From positions 1 to 64,000 of the forward strand of contig NZ_JACHZF010000013.1 in the NCBI RefSeq assembly GCF_014193375.1: 64,000 nucleotides of DNA. The letters are read 5' to 3'. The position numbers and the translations under genes were made by a program. This DNA comes from Halomonas campaniensis (GTDB taxonomy: Bacteria > Pseudomonadota > Gammaproteobacteria > Pseudomonadales > Halomonadaceae). The notes under the pieces were generated by a model. The model had not been told where the DNA came from. It searched no databases and was given only the letters and a program-made list of their open reading frames with translations. Below are positions 40,364-50,814 of the stretch, in pieces (positions within the stretch are counted from its first letter, which is position 1; each line of letters opens with the position of its first letter).

Positions 40364-41423
40364 GCCGCCCTCCGGTCTCCCGGTGGGCCTGCTGCACGTC
40401 CTCGCGGGAGAGGATGAACTCCACGTCGCTGCTCTGCTCGCCGAGCATCAGCATGCGCGCCATCTCCTTGGCCGGCACCCCCTTGAAGAGCACCTGGTAG
40501 AGCCCCTCGGCGAGCGGCATGTAGACGCCCTCCTGGCGCGCCCTGTCGCGCACCAGCCGCACGGTGTTGACCCCCTCGGCCACCTGGCCCAGCGCCGCCA
40601 CCGCCTCGTCCAGGGTGCGCCCCTCGCCCAGGGCATGGCCGACACGGTAGTTGCGCGAGAGGGCCGAGGAGCAGGTCACGATCAGGTCGCCGACCCCGGC
40701 CAGCCCGAGGAAGGTCATGGGGTTGGCGCCCCGGCAGACGGCGAAGCGGCTCATCTCCGCCAGCGCCCGGGTCATCAGCATGCTGCGGGTGTTCTCGCCC
40801 ATGCCCAGCGCGGCAGCCATGCCGGCGGCAATGGCATAGATGTTCTTCAGCGCCCCGCCCAGCTCGACGCCGTGGCGATCGTTGCTGGCATAGACCCGGA
40901 AGTAGTCGCAGCCCAGGGCGGTCTGGACCCGGGTGCGGGTCTCGGGATCGTCGCTGGCAATCACCGTGGCGGTGAGCTGCTTCTGGGCGATCTCCGAGGC
41001 CAGGTTGGGGCCGGAGATCACCCCGATATGGGGAAAGCCGGTCTCCTCCTCCAGGATCTGGCTCATCAGCTTGAAGCCCTCCTCCTGGATCCCCTTGGTG
41101 GTGCTGACGAGTATCTGGTCGGGGCGGAGCCAGGGGCGCGCCTGGCGCACCACGTCCCGGAACGCCTGGGAGGGAATCGCCACCAGCACCAGGCCCGCGC
41201 CCTCCAGCACCTCGGCCATGTCGGTGGACGCCACCACCGCGGGGTTGATCGCATAGTCGGGCAGGTAGCGGCCGTTGCGGTGCTCGCGCGTGATCTGCTC
41301 GGCCAGATCGGGGTCGCGCAGCCACTGGCGCACCCGGGCGCCGTTGTCGGCGGCGATGCTGGCCAGGGCGGTGCCGAAGCTGCCGCCCCCCAGCACCGCC
41401 ACGTTCATCTGTTCCTCTGCCAT
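40356..41423 (-). CDS. gpsA: Glycerol-3-phosphate dehydrogenase [NAD(P)+]
   Basis: GpsA reduces dihydroxyacetone phosphate to glycerol 3-phosphate for phospholipid synthesis. The 355-residue protein has the Rossmann loop [12 protein letters not shown] near residue 10, STTKGIQ near 108, [10 protein letters not shown] near 140 and [23 protein letters not shown] near 193. A start at 41408 (MNVAVLGG) also has a ribosome binding site, but the longer start fits the family length. It is co-transcribed with sixA. Confidence 0.96.
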   Translation of the reverse strand: MAEEQMNVAVLGGGSFGTALASIAADNGARVRQWLRDPDLAEQITREHRNGRYLPDYAINPAVVASTDMAEVLEGAGLVLVAIPSQAFRDVVRQARPWLRPDQILVSTTKGIQEEGFKLMSQILEEETGFPHIGVISGPNLASEIAQKQLTATVIASDDPETRTRVQTALGCDYFRVYASNDRHGVELGGALKNIYAIAAGMAAALGMGENTRSMLMTRALAEMSRFAVCRGANPMTFLGLAGVGDLIVTCSSALSRNYRVGHALGEGRTLDEAVAALGQVAEGVNTVRLVRDRARQEGVYMPLAEGLYQVLFKGVPAKEMARMLMLGEQSSDVEFILSREDVQQAHRETGGRHG

Positions 41424-41493
41424 GGTCGGCCCCGCCTGTGTTCGCTGAAATCGGATGGATGGAATCGGGGTGTAGGGAGAGGTGATTGTAGCG

Positions 41494-41529
41494 AAAAAGG
41501 GGCCCGAATCGTCAGCCGATTCGGGCCCC
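41494..41529 (-). terminator. Strong intrinsic terminator after pntB
   Basis: A perfect 13-bp stem GGGGCCCGAATCG with a 5-base loop is followed, on the minus strand, by CTTTTTCGC. It lies 50 bases after the pntB stop and just upstream of gpsA. Confidence 0.9.
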
Positions 41530-41578
41530 GTGACGCACCATCTCTGTCAGCCGGCAGCACCGGCCGACGTCCGGCGGC

Positions 41579-43021
41579 CTAGTCGATGTGCGACAGCAGC
41601 GAATCGATGCTCTCGCGGGCATCACCGTAGAGCATGCGCGTGTTCTCCTTGAAGAACAGCGGGTTCTCGATGCCCGAGTAGCCGGTGCCCTGGCCACGCT
41701 TGCAGACGAAGACGACCCGCGACTTCCACACCTCGAGCACCGGCATCCCGGCGATCGGGCTGTTGGGATCCTCCTGGGCCGCCGGGTTCACGATGTCGTT
41801 GGAGCCGATGACGATCGCCACGTCCGTGCTGGGGAAGTCGTCATTGATCTCGTCCATCTCCATGACGATGTCGTAGGGCACCCTGGCCTCGGCCAGCAGC
41901 ACGTTCATGTGCCCCGGCAGGCGGCCGGCCACCGGGTGGATGGCGAAGCGTACCTCCTTGCCGGCGGCGCGCAGCTTGCGCACCAGCTCGCTGACCGCGT
42001 TCTGGGCCTGGGCCACCGCCATGCCGTAGCCCGGCACGATGATCACGCTGTCGGCGTTGTTCAGCGAGCTGGCCACGCCGGCGGCATCGATGGCCACCTG
42101 CTCGCCCTCGATCTCGGCCGCCGGCCCCTTGCTGCCGCCGAAGCCGCCCAGGATCACGCTGACGAAGTTGCGGTTCATCGCCTTGCACATGATGTAGGAG
42201 AGGATCGCGCCGGAGGAGCCCACCAGGGCGCCAGTGACGATCAGCAGGTCATTGGAGAGCGTGAAGCCGATGGCCGCCGCCGCCCAGCCCGAGTAGCTGT
42301 TGAGCATCGACACCACCACCGGCATGTCGGCACCGCCGATGCCCATGATCAGGTGCCAGCCGATGAAGAACGACAGCGCCGCCAGCACCAGCAACGTCCA
42401 GAAGCCGGCGCCGTTGAGGTAGAGGATGGCCAGCAGCAGCGAGAGCGCGGCGGCACCGGCGTTGAGCTTGTGCCCGCCGGGCAGCTGCCGGGGCTTGCCG
42501 TCGACCTTGCCGGCCAGCTTGCCGAAGGCGACCACCGAGCCGGTGAAGGTCACCGCGCCGATGAAGATGGCAAACACCACCTCGATCTGCAGGAAGGTCA
42601 GCTCGTCCGGCGCCTTGGTCGCCACCAGGGCGGCGAATGCCGAGAAGCCCTCCATGGAGGCGCCGGCGGCCTTGGCCGCCGCGACCCGCATCCGCTCCAG
42701 GTCGGCGCTCCAGGCCACGAACACCGCCGCCAGGCCGACGAAGCTGTGCAGCGCCGCCACCAGCTGGGGCATCTCGGTCATGGCGACCCGCTTGGCCACC
42801 ACCCAGCCGATGGCCGAGCCGATGAGGATCATCGGGATCATCAGCCAGTAGGCCCCGATCCCCGGCCCGAAGGCGGTGAAGAACACCGCCACGGCCATGC
42901 CGACGATGCCGTACCACACCGCCCGCTTGGCCTTCTCCTGGTTGCTCAACCCCCCCAGGGAGAGGATGAACAGCACACTTGCCGCAATTGCCGCGGCAGA
43001 AACGAATCCTTGACCCAACAT
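41579..43021 (-). CDS. pntB: NAD(P) transhydrogenase subunit beta
   Basis: The 480-residue protein has about nine N-terminal membrane helices and a C-terminal NADP(H)-binding domain III, with [15 protein letters not shown] near residue 325 and [24 protein letters not shown] near 408. With PntA it uses the proton gradient to make NADPH from NADH. NADPH is needed for PHA monomer synthesis. It follows pntA by 16 bp with GGAG upstream. Confidence 0.97.
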   Translation of the reverse strand: MLGQGFVSAAAIAASVLFILSLGGLSNQEKAKRAVWYGIVGMAVAVFFTAFGPGIGAYWLMIPMILIGSAIGWVVAKRVAMTEMPQLVAALHSFVGLAAVFVAWSADLERMRVAAAKAAGASMEGFSAFAALVATKAPDELTFLQIEVVFAIFIGAVTFTGSVVAFGKLAGKVDGKPRQLPGGHKLNAGAAALSLLLAILYLNGAGFWTLLVLAALSFFIGWHLIMGIGGADMPVVVSMLNSYSGWAAAAIGFTLSNDLLIVTGALVGSSGAILSYIMCKAMNRNFVSVILGGFGGSKGPAAEIEGEQVAIDAAGVASSLNNADSVIIVPGYGMAVAQAQNAVSELVRKLRAAGKEVRFAIHPVAGRLPGHMNVLLAEARVPYDIVMEMDEINDDFPSTDVAIVIGSNDIVNPAAQEDPNSPIAGMPVLEVWKSRVVFVCKRGQGTGYSGIENPLFFKENTRMLYGDARESIDSLLSHID

Positions 43022-43037
43022 GTCGTGTCTCCGCGGT

Positions 43038-44609
43038 TCAGGACTTCTGGAACATGGCCAGCATCCGGCGTGTCACCAGGAAGCCGCCCACGATATTGAT
43101 GGTGGCGATCAGCACCGAGATTGCCGCCAGGATCACCACCACCGCACTGCCGGAGCCGATCTGCAGGATGGCGCCGAGGATGATGATGCCCGAGATGGCA
43201 TTGGTGACCGCCATCAGCGGGGTGTGCAGCGAGTGGCTGACGTTCCAGATCACCTGGAAGCCGACGAAGCAGGCCAGCACGAAGACGATGAAGTGCTGCA
43301 TGAAGGAAGCCGGGGCGATCTGCCCGAGCAGCAGCATCAGCGCGCCCCCCACCCCGAGCAGGGTGACCTGGCGCTTGGTCTGGGCCTTGAAGGTCGCGAG
43401 TTCGGCGGCCTTCTTCTCCTCCGGCGTCGGCGCCTTCTCCTTGGGCTTGGGCTTGGCCGCGGCAATGGCCTTCACCTTGGGCGGCGGCGGCGGGAAGGTG
43501 ATCTCGCCGGCGTGGGTGACCGTGGCGCCGCGGATCACGTCATCCTCCATGTCGTGGACGATGGCCCCATCCTTCTCGGGGGTCAGGTCGGTGAGCATGT
43601 GGCGCAGGTTGGTGGCGTAGAGCAGCGACGACTGGGTGGCCATGCGCGAGGGGAAGTCGGTGTAGCCGACCACCACCACGCCGTTGTCGCTCACCACCCG
43701 CTCGTCGGCCACGGTCAGGTCGCAGTTGCCGCCCTTCTCGGCGGCCAGGTCGATGATCACCGAGCCCGGCTTCATGGCCTTGACCATGTCCTCGAGCCAC
43801 AGCTTGGGGGCCGGCCGCCCCGGAATCAGCGCCGTGGTGATGACGATGTCGATCTCGGGCGCCTGCTCGCGGAAGCACTCGAGCTGCTTCTCGCGGAACT
43901 CGGGGCTGGAGGGCGCCGCATAGCCGCCGCTCTCGGCGCCATCCTGGCTCTCGTCGAAGTCCAGGAACAGGAACTCGGCCCCCATGGACTCTATCTGCTC
44001 GGCCACCTCGGGACGCACGTCGAAGGCGCGTACCACGGCCCCCAGGCTGGTGGCGGTGCCGATGGCGGCCAGCCCGGCGACGCCGGCACCGATCACCAGC
44101 ACCTTGGCCGGCGGCACCTTGCCCGCGGCGGTCACCTGGCCGGTGAAGAAGCGTCCGAAGTGGTTGCCCGCCTCGATCACCGCGCGATAGCCGGCGATGT
44201 TGGCCATGGACGACAGGGCGTCCATCTTCTGGGCGCGCGAGATGCGCGGCACCATATCCATGGCCACCACGGTGGCGCCCTTGGCACGGCACTTCTCGAG
44301 CAGTTCCTCGTTCTGGGCCGGCCAGAAGAAGCTGATCAGGGTCTGCCCCTCGCGCAGGCGCTCGGCCTCCGCCTCGCTGGGCTCGCGGACCTTGATCACC
44401 ACCTCGGCCTCGGACCACAGCGCCTCGGCGCCGTCGACCACGGTGACACCGGCATTGCGGTAGGCGTCGTCGTCGAAGCCGGCCGCCTCGCCGGCGCCGC
44501 TTTCGATCAGGCAGGCGTGTCCAAGCTTCTGGATGAACTGCGCGCTGTCAGGGGTCAGCGCGACGCGCGCCTCGCCCTTGGCGAGTTCCCTGGGTGCACC
44601 AATCTTCAC
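43038..44609 (-). CDS. pntA: NAD(P) transhydrogenase subunit alpha
   Basis: The 523-residue protein contains the whole alpha subunit in one chain: NAD(H)-binding domain I ([20 protein letters not shown] near residue 170), a Pro/Lys-rich linker and four C-terminal membrane helices (from about 420). Some bacteria split this into two genes; here it is fused. The start is a GTG at 44609 with GGGAG upstream. Its promoter region carries a TGCA box matching that of phaP. Confidence 0.97.
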   Translation of the reverse strand: MKIGAPRELAKGEARVALTPDSAQFIQKLGHACLIESGAGEAAGFDDDAYRNAGVTVVDGAEALWSEAEVVIKVREPSEAEAERLREGQTLISFFWPAQNEELLEKCRAKGATVVAMDMVPRISRAQKMDALSSMANIAGYRAVIEAGNHFGRFFTGQVTAAGKVPPAKVLVIGAGVAGLAAIGTATSLGAVVRAFDVRPEVAEQIESMGAEFLFLDFDESQDGAESGGYAAPSSPEFREKQLECFREQAPEIDIVITTALIPGRPAPKLWLEDMVKAMKPGSVIIDLAAEKGGNCDLTVADERVVSDNGVVVVGYTDFPSRMATQSSLLYATNLRHMLTDLTPEKDGAIVHDMEDDVIRGATVTHAGEITFPPPPPKVKAIAAAKPKPKEKAPTPEEKKAAELATFKAQTKRQVTLLGVGGALMLLLGQIAPASFMQHFIVFVLACFVGFQVIWNVSHSLHTPLMAVTNAISGIIILGAILQIGSGSAVVVILAAISVLIATINIVGGFLVTRRMLAMFQKS

Positions 44610-44659
44610 GTTGGATCTCCCGGTTGGTTATTGAATTCTTGCATGGGTCAGACCGTTTA

Positions 44660-44688
44660 TTCATACCCGACGATGCTGCAATGCACAA
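44660..44688 (-). promoter_or_regulatory. Candidate pntA promoter
   Basis: TTGTGC (44688-44683) and TATGAA (44665-44660) are 17 bases apart on the minus strand. They would start a transcript near 44653, 44 bases before the pntA GTG. The -35 element is part of the TGCA box. Confidence 0.5.
44674..44688. promoter_or_regulatory. PhaR-like TGCA box in the pntA promoter
   Basis: TGCTGCAATGCACAA differs from the phaP-upstream box at only two of 15 positions. It overlaps the -35 element of the candidate pntA promoter, a position from which a repressor would block RNA polymerase. Confidence 0.5.
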
Positions 44689-44805
44689 CCTTCGACGCTT
44701 CATCGAAGACCCTAGCACTGTAGCAGTATCGCGCTGAATGGCCGGTACAAGTTGGACCACGAACATTGACGGCAGGGAGCAGGGAAGGCAAGTGACAGAA
44801 GCGTA

Positions 44806-44827
44806 CAGGCCGCCCGGAGGCGGCCTG
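44806..44827 (-). terminator. Terminator hairpin after htpG
   Basis: Nine-bp arms CAGGCCGCC and complement with a 4-base loop lie 26 bases after the htpG stop. Only scattered T residues follow on the minus strand. Confidence 0.6.
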
Positions 44828-44852
44828 CAGAGGGGAAGTTGACCCGGTGGAA

Positions 44853-46757
44853 TCAGGCGCCCAGCAGGGCGTTGAGGCGCTTGACGTAGGCGGCGGGGTC
44901 GTCGAGGTGACCGCCCTCGGCGATGATCGCCTGGTCGAGCAGCACATGGGCCAGGTCGCCGAAGAGCTCGTCCCCGGCGCCCTCGAGCCTGGCCACCAGG
45001 GCGTGCTCGGGGTTGAGCTCGAGGATCGGCTTGACCTCGGGAAGCGGCTGGCCGGCGGCCTCCATGATGCGGCGCATCTGGAAGCCCATCTCGTGCTCGG
45101 GCAGCACCACGCAGGCCGGCGAGTCGGTGAGGCGATGGGTCACCTTGACCGCCTGGACCTGCTCGCCCAGCGCCTCCTTGACCCGCTTGACCAGCTCTTC
45201 CTTGGCCTTGGCGGTCTCCTCCTGGGCCTGTTTCTCCTCCTCGCCCTCGATCTCGCCGAGGTCGAGCTCGCCCTTGGCCACGTCGACGAAGCCCTTGCCG
45301 TCGTACTCGTGGAGGTGGCTCATCAGCCACTCGTCGATGCGGTCATGGAGCAGCAGCACCTCGATGCCCTTCTTGCGGAAGATCTCCAGGTGGGGGCTGG
45401 ACTTGGCCGCGTTGAAGCCGTCGGCGACGATGTAGTAGATCTTCTGCTGCCCCTCCGGCATGCGCTCGACATAGTCGGCCAGGGACTGGTCCTGGGTGGC
45501 GCTGTCGGTGTGGGTGGTGGAGAAGCGCAGCAGGCCGGCGATCTTCTCGCGGTTGGCGAAGTCCTCCGCCGGCCCCTCCTTGAGCACGCTGCCGAAGGTG
45601 TTCCAGAAGGTCTGGTAGGCCTCCTGGTCCTTGGTCAGCTTCTTGAGCATGTCCAGCGCGCGCTTGGTCAGCGCGGACTTGATCTTCTCGACCTTGGGAT
45701 CCTGCTGGAGCAGCTCCCGGGAGACGTTGAGCGACAGGTCGCGGGTATCCAGCACGCCCTTGATGAAGCGCAGGTAGAGCGGCAGGAACTGCTCGGCGTC
45801 ATCCATGATGAAGACGCGCTGCACGTAGAGCTTCACGCCCCGGGCGCCGTCACGCTCGTAGAGGTCGAAGGGCGCCCGGCCCGGCACATAGAGCAGGCTG
45901 GTATATTCGAGCTTGCCCTCGACCTTGTTGTGGCTCCAGGTGAGCGGGTCCGAAAAGTCGTGGGCGACGTGCTTGTAGAAGGCCTGGTACTCCTCGTCGG
46001 AGATCTCGCCCTTGGGACGCGACCAGAGCGCGGTGGCCTCATTGACGGTCTCCCAGGTGACGGTCTCGCTGCCCTCGATCTCCTTGCCCTCCTCGTCACG
46101 GGCGGTTTCGACCCTGGGCATGCGCACCGGCACCTCGATATGGTCGGAGTACTTGCGCACCAGGCTCTGCAGGCGGAAGTCGTCGGCGAACTCCCTGGCA
46201 TCGGCCTTGAGGTGCAGCACGATCTCGGTGCCGTGGGCTTCGCGCTCGACATCGGCCACGGTGAACTCGCCCTCGCCCTTCGAGCGCCACTCGACCCCTT
46301 CCGCCGTGTCGCTGCCCGCCTTGCGGGTGCGCACCGTGACCTCGTCGGCGACGATGAAGCCGGAGTAGAAGCCGACCCCGAACTGGCCGATCAGGCGGGC
46401 ATCCTTCTGCTGCTCGCCGGAGAGCTGCTTGAGGAAGTCGGCGGTGCCGGAGCGGGCGATGGTGCCGAGGTTCGAGATCACCTCGTCGCGGCTCATGCCG
46501 ATGCCGTTGTCGCGCACGGTGACGGTGCCCGCCTCGGCGTCGTGCTCGATCTCGATGCGCAGCTCGCTGTCGCCCTCATAGAGCGCGTCGTTGTCCAGCG
46601 CCGCGTAGCGCAGCTTGTCGCAGGCATCGGCGGCGTTGGAGATCAGCTCGCGCAGGAAGATCTCCCGGTTGGAGTACAGGGAGTGAATCATCAGGTGCAG
46701 CAGCTGCTTGACCTCGGTCTGGAAGCCGAGGGTTTCTTCATGCGTGGCAGTGGTCAT
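44853..46757 (-). CDS. htpG: Molecular chaperone HtpG (Hsp90)
   Basis: This ATP-dependent dimeric chaperone helps fold and protect client proteins. The 634-residue protein has the N-terminal GHKL ATP site ([19 protein letters not shown] near residue 28, DNGIGM near 85, [11 protein letters not shown] near 118). The middle domain and C-terminal dimerisation domain follow, with an acidic lysine-rich stretch near 500. The ATG at 46757 gives [13 protein letters not shown], the normal start. A sigma-32-type promoter lies 62-90 bases upstream. Confidence 0.97.
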   Translation of the reverse strand: MTTATHEETLGFQTEVKQLLHLMIHSLYSNREIFLRELISNAADACDKLRYAALDNDALYEGDSELRIEIEHDAEAGTVTVRDNGIGMSRDEVISNLGTIARSGTADFLKQLSGEQQKDARLIGQFGVGFYSGFIVADEVTVRTRKAGSDTAEGVEWRSKGEGEFTVADVEREAHGTEIVLHLKADAREFADDFRLQSLVRKYSDHIEVPVRMPRVETARDEEGKEIEGSETVTWETVNEATALWSRPKGEISDEEYQAFYKHVAHDFSDPLTWSHNKVEGKLEYTSLLYVPGRAPFDLYERDGARGVKLYVQRVFIMDDAEQFLPLYLRFIKGVLDTRDLSLNVSRELLQQDPKVEKIKSALTKRALDMLKKLTKDQEAYQTFWNTFGSVLKEGPAEDFANREKIAGLLRFSTTHTDSATQDQSLADYVERMPEGQQKIYYIVADGFNAAKSSPHLEIFRKKGIEVLLLHDRIDEWLMSHLHEYDGKGFVDVAKGELDLGEIEGEEEKQAQEETAKAKEELVKRVKEALGEQVQAVKVTHRLTDSPACVVLPEHEMGFQMRRIMEAAGQPLPEVKPILELNPEHALVARLEGAGDELFGDLAHVLLDQAIIAEGGHLDDPAAYVKRLNALLGA

Positions 46758-46818
46758 GTGTCTCGGACCCTCATCGACATGTCGGGGTGGCAACGCCACC
46801 GGTTGATCACTGCCGTCG

Positions 46819-46846
46819 ATATGGGGACAGGGGCGGCATTTTCAAC
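46819..46846 (-). promoter_or_regulatory. Sigma-32 heat-shock promoter of htpG
   Basis: On the minus strand GTTGAAA (46846-46840), a 13-base spacer and CCCCATAT (46826-46819) match the RpoH consensus (CTTGAAA, 13-17 bases, CCCCATnT). The expected start near 46812 gives a leader of about 55 bases. The -35 box overlaps the stop codon of the upstream thioesterase gene. Confidence 0.8.
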
Positions 46847-47327
46847 CGCCGGGGTCCTCGGGGCCGCCCCGGCCGGGGTCGGCCAGCACGAAGTGCAGCC
46901 GGGCGGTGGCCACCGGCGCCGACGCCTCCTGCTGCCAGGCGCTGACCTGCACGTTGGCCAGCCGCCGCCCCTCGCGCAGCAGCGAGCAGCGCGCGAAGGT
47001 GGGCACCGTGCGGGCGGTGCGCAGGTAGTCGATGGAGAGGTCGACGATGCGTGGCAGCCGCGGGGAGCGGGTCGCCAGCATCAGGTCCAGGGTCGCCGCG
47101 GTCTCCATGAAGGCGGCCACCACGCCGCCGTGCAGCGCCGGCAGCAGCACGTTGCCGACGTTGCCGCCCCAGGGCTCGAGCCGGAAGCGGAGCCCCTCGC
47201 CGTCCGGATCCGGCTCGGCGCTCACCCCGATGCGTCTCGCATAGGGAATCAGCGCCAGCCAGGCGGCCACATCGGCATCGGCCCGGGTCCGTTCCAGCCA
47301 CTGCACGTCGTCGAAGCCTTCAGGCAT
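46842..47327 (-). CDS. Hotdog-fold thioesterase (PaaI family)
   Basis: The 161-residue protein has ALHGGVVAAFMETAATL near residue 64, the hotdog helix motif of PaaI-type acyl-CoA thioesterases, and IVDLSIDYLRTARTVPTFA near 95. It likely hydrolyses an acyl-CoA. GAGGAG precedes the ATG at 47327, which lies inside the end of the preceding thioesterase gene (8-bp overlap). The pair probably acts as a hetero-oligomer or on related substrates. Confidence 0.87.
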   Translation of the reverse strand: MPEGFDDVQWLERTRADADVAAWLALIPYARRIGVSAEPDPDGEGLRFRLEPWGGNVGNVLLPALHGGVVAAFMETAATLDLMLATRSPRLPRIVDLSIDYLRTARTVPTFARCSLLREGRRLANVQVSAWQQEASAPVATARLHFVLADPGRGGPEDPGG

Positions 47328-47817
47328 GGGGAGCCTCCTCGGCGAACAGCGCCTCGGCGAGGCCCGGCGGGGTGTTGCGGGGCCCCAGGCGCACGAAGTT
47401 GCCGATGCCCCGCGCCACCGGACGCTCCGCCTCCTGCCACAGGGTGCCCTCGGTGAAGACCACCGACTCGGTGACCCGCACCACGTGCGCCTCGGCATGG
47501 AGCGCCACCCCGGCGACGGCCGGGCGAAAGTGGTCGATGCGCAGGTCCAGGGTGGGGCACACCTCCGGGGCCGGCAGGGCGCGCAGCACCGCCGAGCCGC
47601 AGACGGTGTCGAGCAGCATGGTCAGCACGCCGCCATGCACCAGGCCCCGGGCGCTGTCGCCCAGCAGGTCATCGCACCACGGCAGGCGCATCAGGGTCCG
47701 CTCGGCAGTCACCTCGAGCACCTCGAGCCCCAGCTCGCGGGTATGGGGAATCACCGTCACGAAGCGGGTCAGCGCTCGCCGCCAGGCATCGGGAGATCGA
47801 TCGGGATAGGGCGTCAC
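47320..47817 (-). CDS. Hotdog-fold thioesterase (PaaI family)
   Basis: The 165-residue protein shows GLVHGGVLTMLLDTVCGSAV near residue 65 and TLDLRIDHFRPAVAG near 95, again the PaaI pattern. A GTG at 47817 is chosen because GGAGGAG lies 7 bases upstream. Longer starts on this strand run into sequence without similarity. It is the first of two overlapping thioesterase genes and is divergent from slt. Confidence 0.86.
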   Translation of the reverse strand: MTPYPDRSPDAWRRALTRFVTVIPHTRELGLEVLEVTAERTLMRLPWCDDLLGDSARGLVHGGVLTMLLDTVCGSAVLRALPAPEVCPTLDLRIDHFRPAVAGVALHAEAHVVRVTESVVFTEGTLWQEAERPVARGIGNFVRLGPRNTPPGLAEALFAEEAPHA

Positions 47818-48005
47818 GCCGGGGCTCCTCCAGGCATTCCAACAAGCGTTTGATATGGTCAACCACAGCCTAATCGGCCGGCCCGGCGGGCACAAGGCGG
47901 CCAGCGACCGACACCGCGCACGGTTTCTCCGTTTCCCCCTACCCAAGGGCGCATGGATGGGCCAGGATACGGGAAGTTGGTGTTTGCTCACGGAGGCCTC
48001 CCCCA

Positions 48006-49976
48006 ATGCGCCATCGTCACTCCCTCATGACGCGCGGCGTCCGGCGTGTCGGCACCCTGCTGGCCGCCCTGACCCTGTCGCTGCCCCTCGCCCTGCCGCT
48101 GGCCCAGGCCGATGATCGCGCCCTGCGCGAGGCCCTCGAGGCCGCCCGCAACCAGCAGTGGGACCGGGTCGACCCGGCCGCCATCTCCGGCCACCCGCTG
48201 GCCGGCTACGTGGAGTACCATCGCCTGCGCGGCCGGCTGCCCCAGGCGGAGCCCGGCCAGGTGCTGGACTTCATCGAGCGCCACGCCGACTCGCCGCTGG
48301 CCGGATGGATGCGCGGCCAGGCCATCGCCCAGTACGGCTACGCCCGCCGCTACGGCAGCCTGCTGGCGGTGGCCGACGGCGTCCCCGAGGGGATCGCACG
48401 GCAGTGCTACTACTATGCCGCCCTGCTGGGCCAGGACCCGCGCGCCGCCGCCGAGGGGGGCCGCGAGCTATGGCATGTCGGGCGTTCCCAACCGGACGCC
48501 TGCAACCCGCTCTTCGACACCCTCCGCGAGCGCGGCGAGATCACCGCGGTCGACGTCTGGGAGCGCAAGATGCTGGCGTGGCAGGCCGGCGAGAACGGCC
48601 TCGCGAGCTACCTGGGCCGCCTGCTCGATGCCCGCTGGGACGAGGCCCGGGCAGCCGCGGAACGGCTGCAGAAGGACTACGCCGCGGTGACCCGCGTCCC
48701 CACCTGCCTCGGGCCGGAGTGTCGGGGCAGCGGCGCCCTGTTCGCCGCCGCCATGCACGGCTTCACCCGCGCCGATACCGAGGCCGCCCTGGAGGCGTGG
48801 CGCAAGATCGCTCCCCACCTCCCGATCGAGGCCAACCATCGCGATGCCATCGAGCGCGACCTGGCGTTCTACTCCCTGGTACGCGACATCCGCCAGAACC
48901 GCGGCTGGACCGACGAGGTACTGCCCCGCCTGGCCGATGCCCAGCTGCTGGAGCTGCGGGTCCGCGCGGCCCTGGCGGAACGGGACTGGCGGGGCGTGGT
49001 GCAGTGGATCGAGCGGATGGACGGCGAGACCCGCGACGACAGCCGCTGGCACTACTGGTACGCCCGCGCCCAGGAGCAGCTCGGCCGTGACGACGTGGCG
49101 CGTGACGCCTATGCCCGGGCCGCCGAGGGCCGCAGCTTCTTCGGCTTCATCGCCGCCGACCGGCTGGGGCAGCCCTACGCCCTCAACCTGGAGCGCAACG
49201 GCTTCGACGACAGCTTCCGGGAGGAGGTGGCGCGCTGGCCGGCGGTCCAGCGCACCGAGGCGCTGCTGCGCATCGACGAGAAGGGGCTCGCCGCCAGCGA
49301 ATGGTATGACGCCGTGGCCCGGGCCACCCCCCGCGAGGCACGGGCCCTCGCCGACTACGCCCAGCGCCGCGGCTGGCACGCCAAGCTGGTGCAGACCACC
49401 ATCACCGGCCGGATGTGGGATGCCCTGGACTGGCGCTTCCCCGAGGCCTATCGCGAGCACTTCCTTCACTGGGGCCGTCAGACCTCCGTCGACCCCTACC
49501 TGCTGATGGGCATCGCCCGCCGCGAGAGCGCCTACAACCCCGAGGCCCTCTCTCCCGCCGGGGCGCGGGGGCTGATGCAGGTGATGCCCGGCACCGCCAC
49601 CCAGCTGGCCCGCCAGCTCGGCATCCGCGACCCCGGCGCCTACGGGGTGCTCGACCCCGAGCTCAACATCCGCCTGGGCAGCACCTACATCCGCGACATG
49701 CTCGACCGCTACAGCGGCAACCGGCTGGCCGCCGCGGCCGCCTACAACGCCGGCCCCGGTCGCGTCGACCGCTGGCTGGCCGATGCCCCGGAGGAGTTCG
49801 ACCTGTTCGTCGAGAGCATCCCCTTCCGCGAGACGCGCAACTACGTGCAGGCGGTGCTCTCCTACCGGGCGATCTTCGAGAGCCTGGCCAACGGCGGCGA
49901 CAGCCGCGGCGTGTCGATGCTCACGCCGACGGAGAAGACCATGCGCTATGACCGCTCGCTGCTGGCCAGGAACTGA
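48006..49976 (+). CDS. slt: Soluble lytic murein transglycosylase (Slt70-like)
   Basis: Slt cleaves peptidoglycan with formation of 1,6-anhydromuramic ends in the periplasm. The 656-residue protein has a signal peptide (cleavage near LAQADD, residue 36) and a long alpha-helical superhelix region of about 400 residues. The C-terminal lysozyme-like domain has catalytic Glu in GIARRESAYNPEALSPAGA near residue 502, then GLMQVMPGTA and AAAYNAGPGRVDRWL. GGAGG lies about 9 bases before the ATG. A perfect 12-bp hairpin follows. Confidence 0.95.
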   Translation: MRHRHSLMTRGVRRVGTLLAALTLSLPLALPLAQADDRALREALEAARNQQWDRVDPAAISGHPLAGYVEYHRLRGRLPQAEPGQVLDFIERHADSPLAGWMRGQAIAQYGYARRYGSLLAVADGVPEGIARQCYYYAALLGQDPRAAAEGGRELWHVGRSQPDACNPLFDTLRERGEITAVDVWERKMLAWQAGENGLASYLGRLLDARWDEARAAAERLQKDYAAVTRVPTCLGPECRGSGALFAAAMHGFTRADTEAALEAWRKIAPHLPIEANHRDAIERDLAFYSLVRDIRQNRGWTDEVLPRLADAQLLELRVRAALAERDWRGVVQWIERMDGETRDDSRWHYWYARAQEQLGRDDVARDAYARAAEGRSFFGFIAADRLGQPYALNLERNGFDDSFREEVARWPAVQRTEALLRIDEKGLAASEWYDAVARATPREARALADYAQRRGWHAKLVQTTITGRMWDALDWRFPEAYREHFLHWGRQTSVDPYLLMGIARRESAYNPEALSPAGARGLMQVMPGTATQLARQLGIRDPGAYGVLDPELNIRLGSTYIRDMLDRYSGNRLAAAAAYNAGPGRVDRWLADAPEEFDLFVESIPFRETRNYVQAVLSYRAIFESLANGGDSRGVSMLTPTEKTMRYDRSLLARN

Positions 49977-50005
49977 ACGGACCGTTCTCGCGAGCCAACA
50001 GGCAA

Positions 50006-50031
50006 ACCGCCCCGGCCATGGCCGGGGCGGT
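50006..50031. terminator. Terminator between convergent slt and LysE-type genes
   Basis: ACCGCCCCGGCC, a 2-base centre and its exact complement are followed by CTCGTT. They lie 29 bases after the slt stop and 23 before the end of the convergent exporter gene. Confidence 0.7.
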
Positions 50032-50054
50032 CTCGTTAGGGAACACCCGATGGA

Positions 50055-50699
50055 TCAGCTCGGAGGGCGCTCCAGCGCCAGCTTGACGCCGAAGGCGACC
50101 AGCACCGCCCCGGTGGCGCCGTTGAGCCAGCGGGCGAAGGCGCGGCTGGCCAGCAGGCGCCCGGCACCGCCCACCATCAGCGCCACCCCCACCTGCCAGA
50201 TATTGGCGATGACGAAGTGCACCCCGGCCAGGAACAGCGACTTGGCTAGCGCCGGGTCGCCCGGCGCGATGAACTGCGGCAGGAAGGCCATGTAGAAGAC
50301 CACCGTCTTGGGGTTGAGCACGTTGGAGAGCAGGCCCTCGCGCAGCGGCCGCCAGGCGGGAACGGCCTGTCGCTCGCCGCTCACGCCCGCCACCGGCAGC
50401 CCCTGGCCACGGCGGGCCGCCAGCAGGCCCTGTACGCCCAGCCAGATCAGGTAGCCGGCCCCGGCCAGCTTGAGCAGGCCGAAGGCCCAGGCCGACTGCA
50501 GCAGGATCAGCGAGATCCCCAGTGCCGAGACGGCCGCATGCACGAAGAGTCCGCAGCAGATCGCCAGGCTGGTGAGAATGCCGTCGCGCACCCCGCCCCG
50601 GGCGGTGTTGCGGATCACCAGCAGGGTGTCGACCCCGGGGCTGACGGAGAGCAGGGTGATGGCCACCAGGAAGGGCCAGAACTGGGCGTCGATCAGCAT
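50055..50699 (-). CDS. LysE/RhtB family amino-acid exporter
   Basis: The 214-residue membrane protein has five or six helices and the family features SVSPGVDTLLVIRNTARGG near residue 17 and LLSNVLNPKTVVFYMAFLPQF near 127. It probably exports an amino acid such as threonine, homoserine or lysine; specificity is not readable. The ATG at 50699 follows AAGGAA at a long distance. It is divergent from the cold-shock gene. Confidence 0.92.
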   Translation of the reverse strand: MLIDAQFWPFLVAITLLSVSPGVDTLLVIRNTARGGVRDGILTSLAICCGLFVHAAVSALGISLILLQSAWAFGLLKLAGAGYLIWLGVQGLLAARRGQGLPVAGVSGERQAVPAWRPLREGLLSNVLNPKTVVFYMAFLPQFIAPGDPALAKSLFLAGVHFVIANIWQVGVALMVGGAGRLLASRAFARWLNGATGAVLVAFGVKLALERPPS

Positions 50700-50814
50700 G
50701 GAGGCGGTGATTCCTTGCCAGGGGTGGGAACGGCGGCGCAAGGCTTGCCGCCCGTCGGGTTTCGATCTACAGTGATTCTGCGGCTGATGGACCGTCCATG
50801 CCCGGGTGACCCGG

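Noticed and set aside
44847..47456. An 869-codon plus-strand frame opposite htpG and the thioesterases
   Set aside because: Composition is His/Gln/Gly/Leu-rich antisense shadow; the minus-strand genes have full family signatures and ribosome binding sites.
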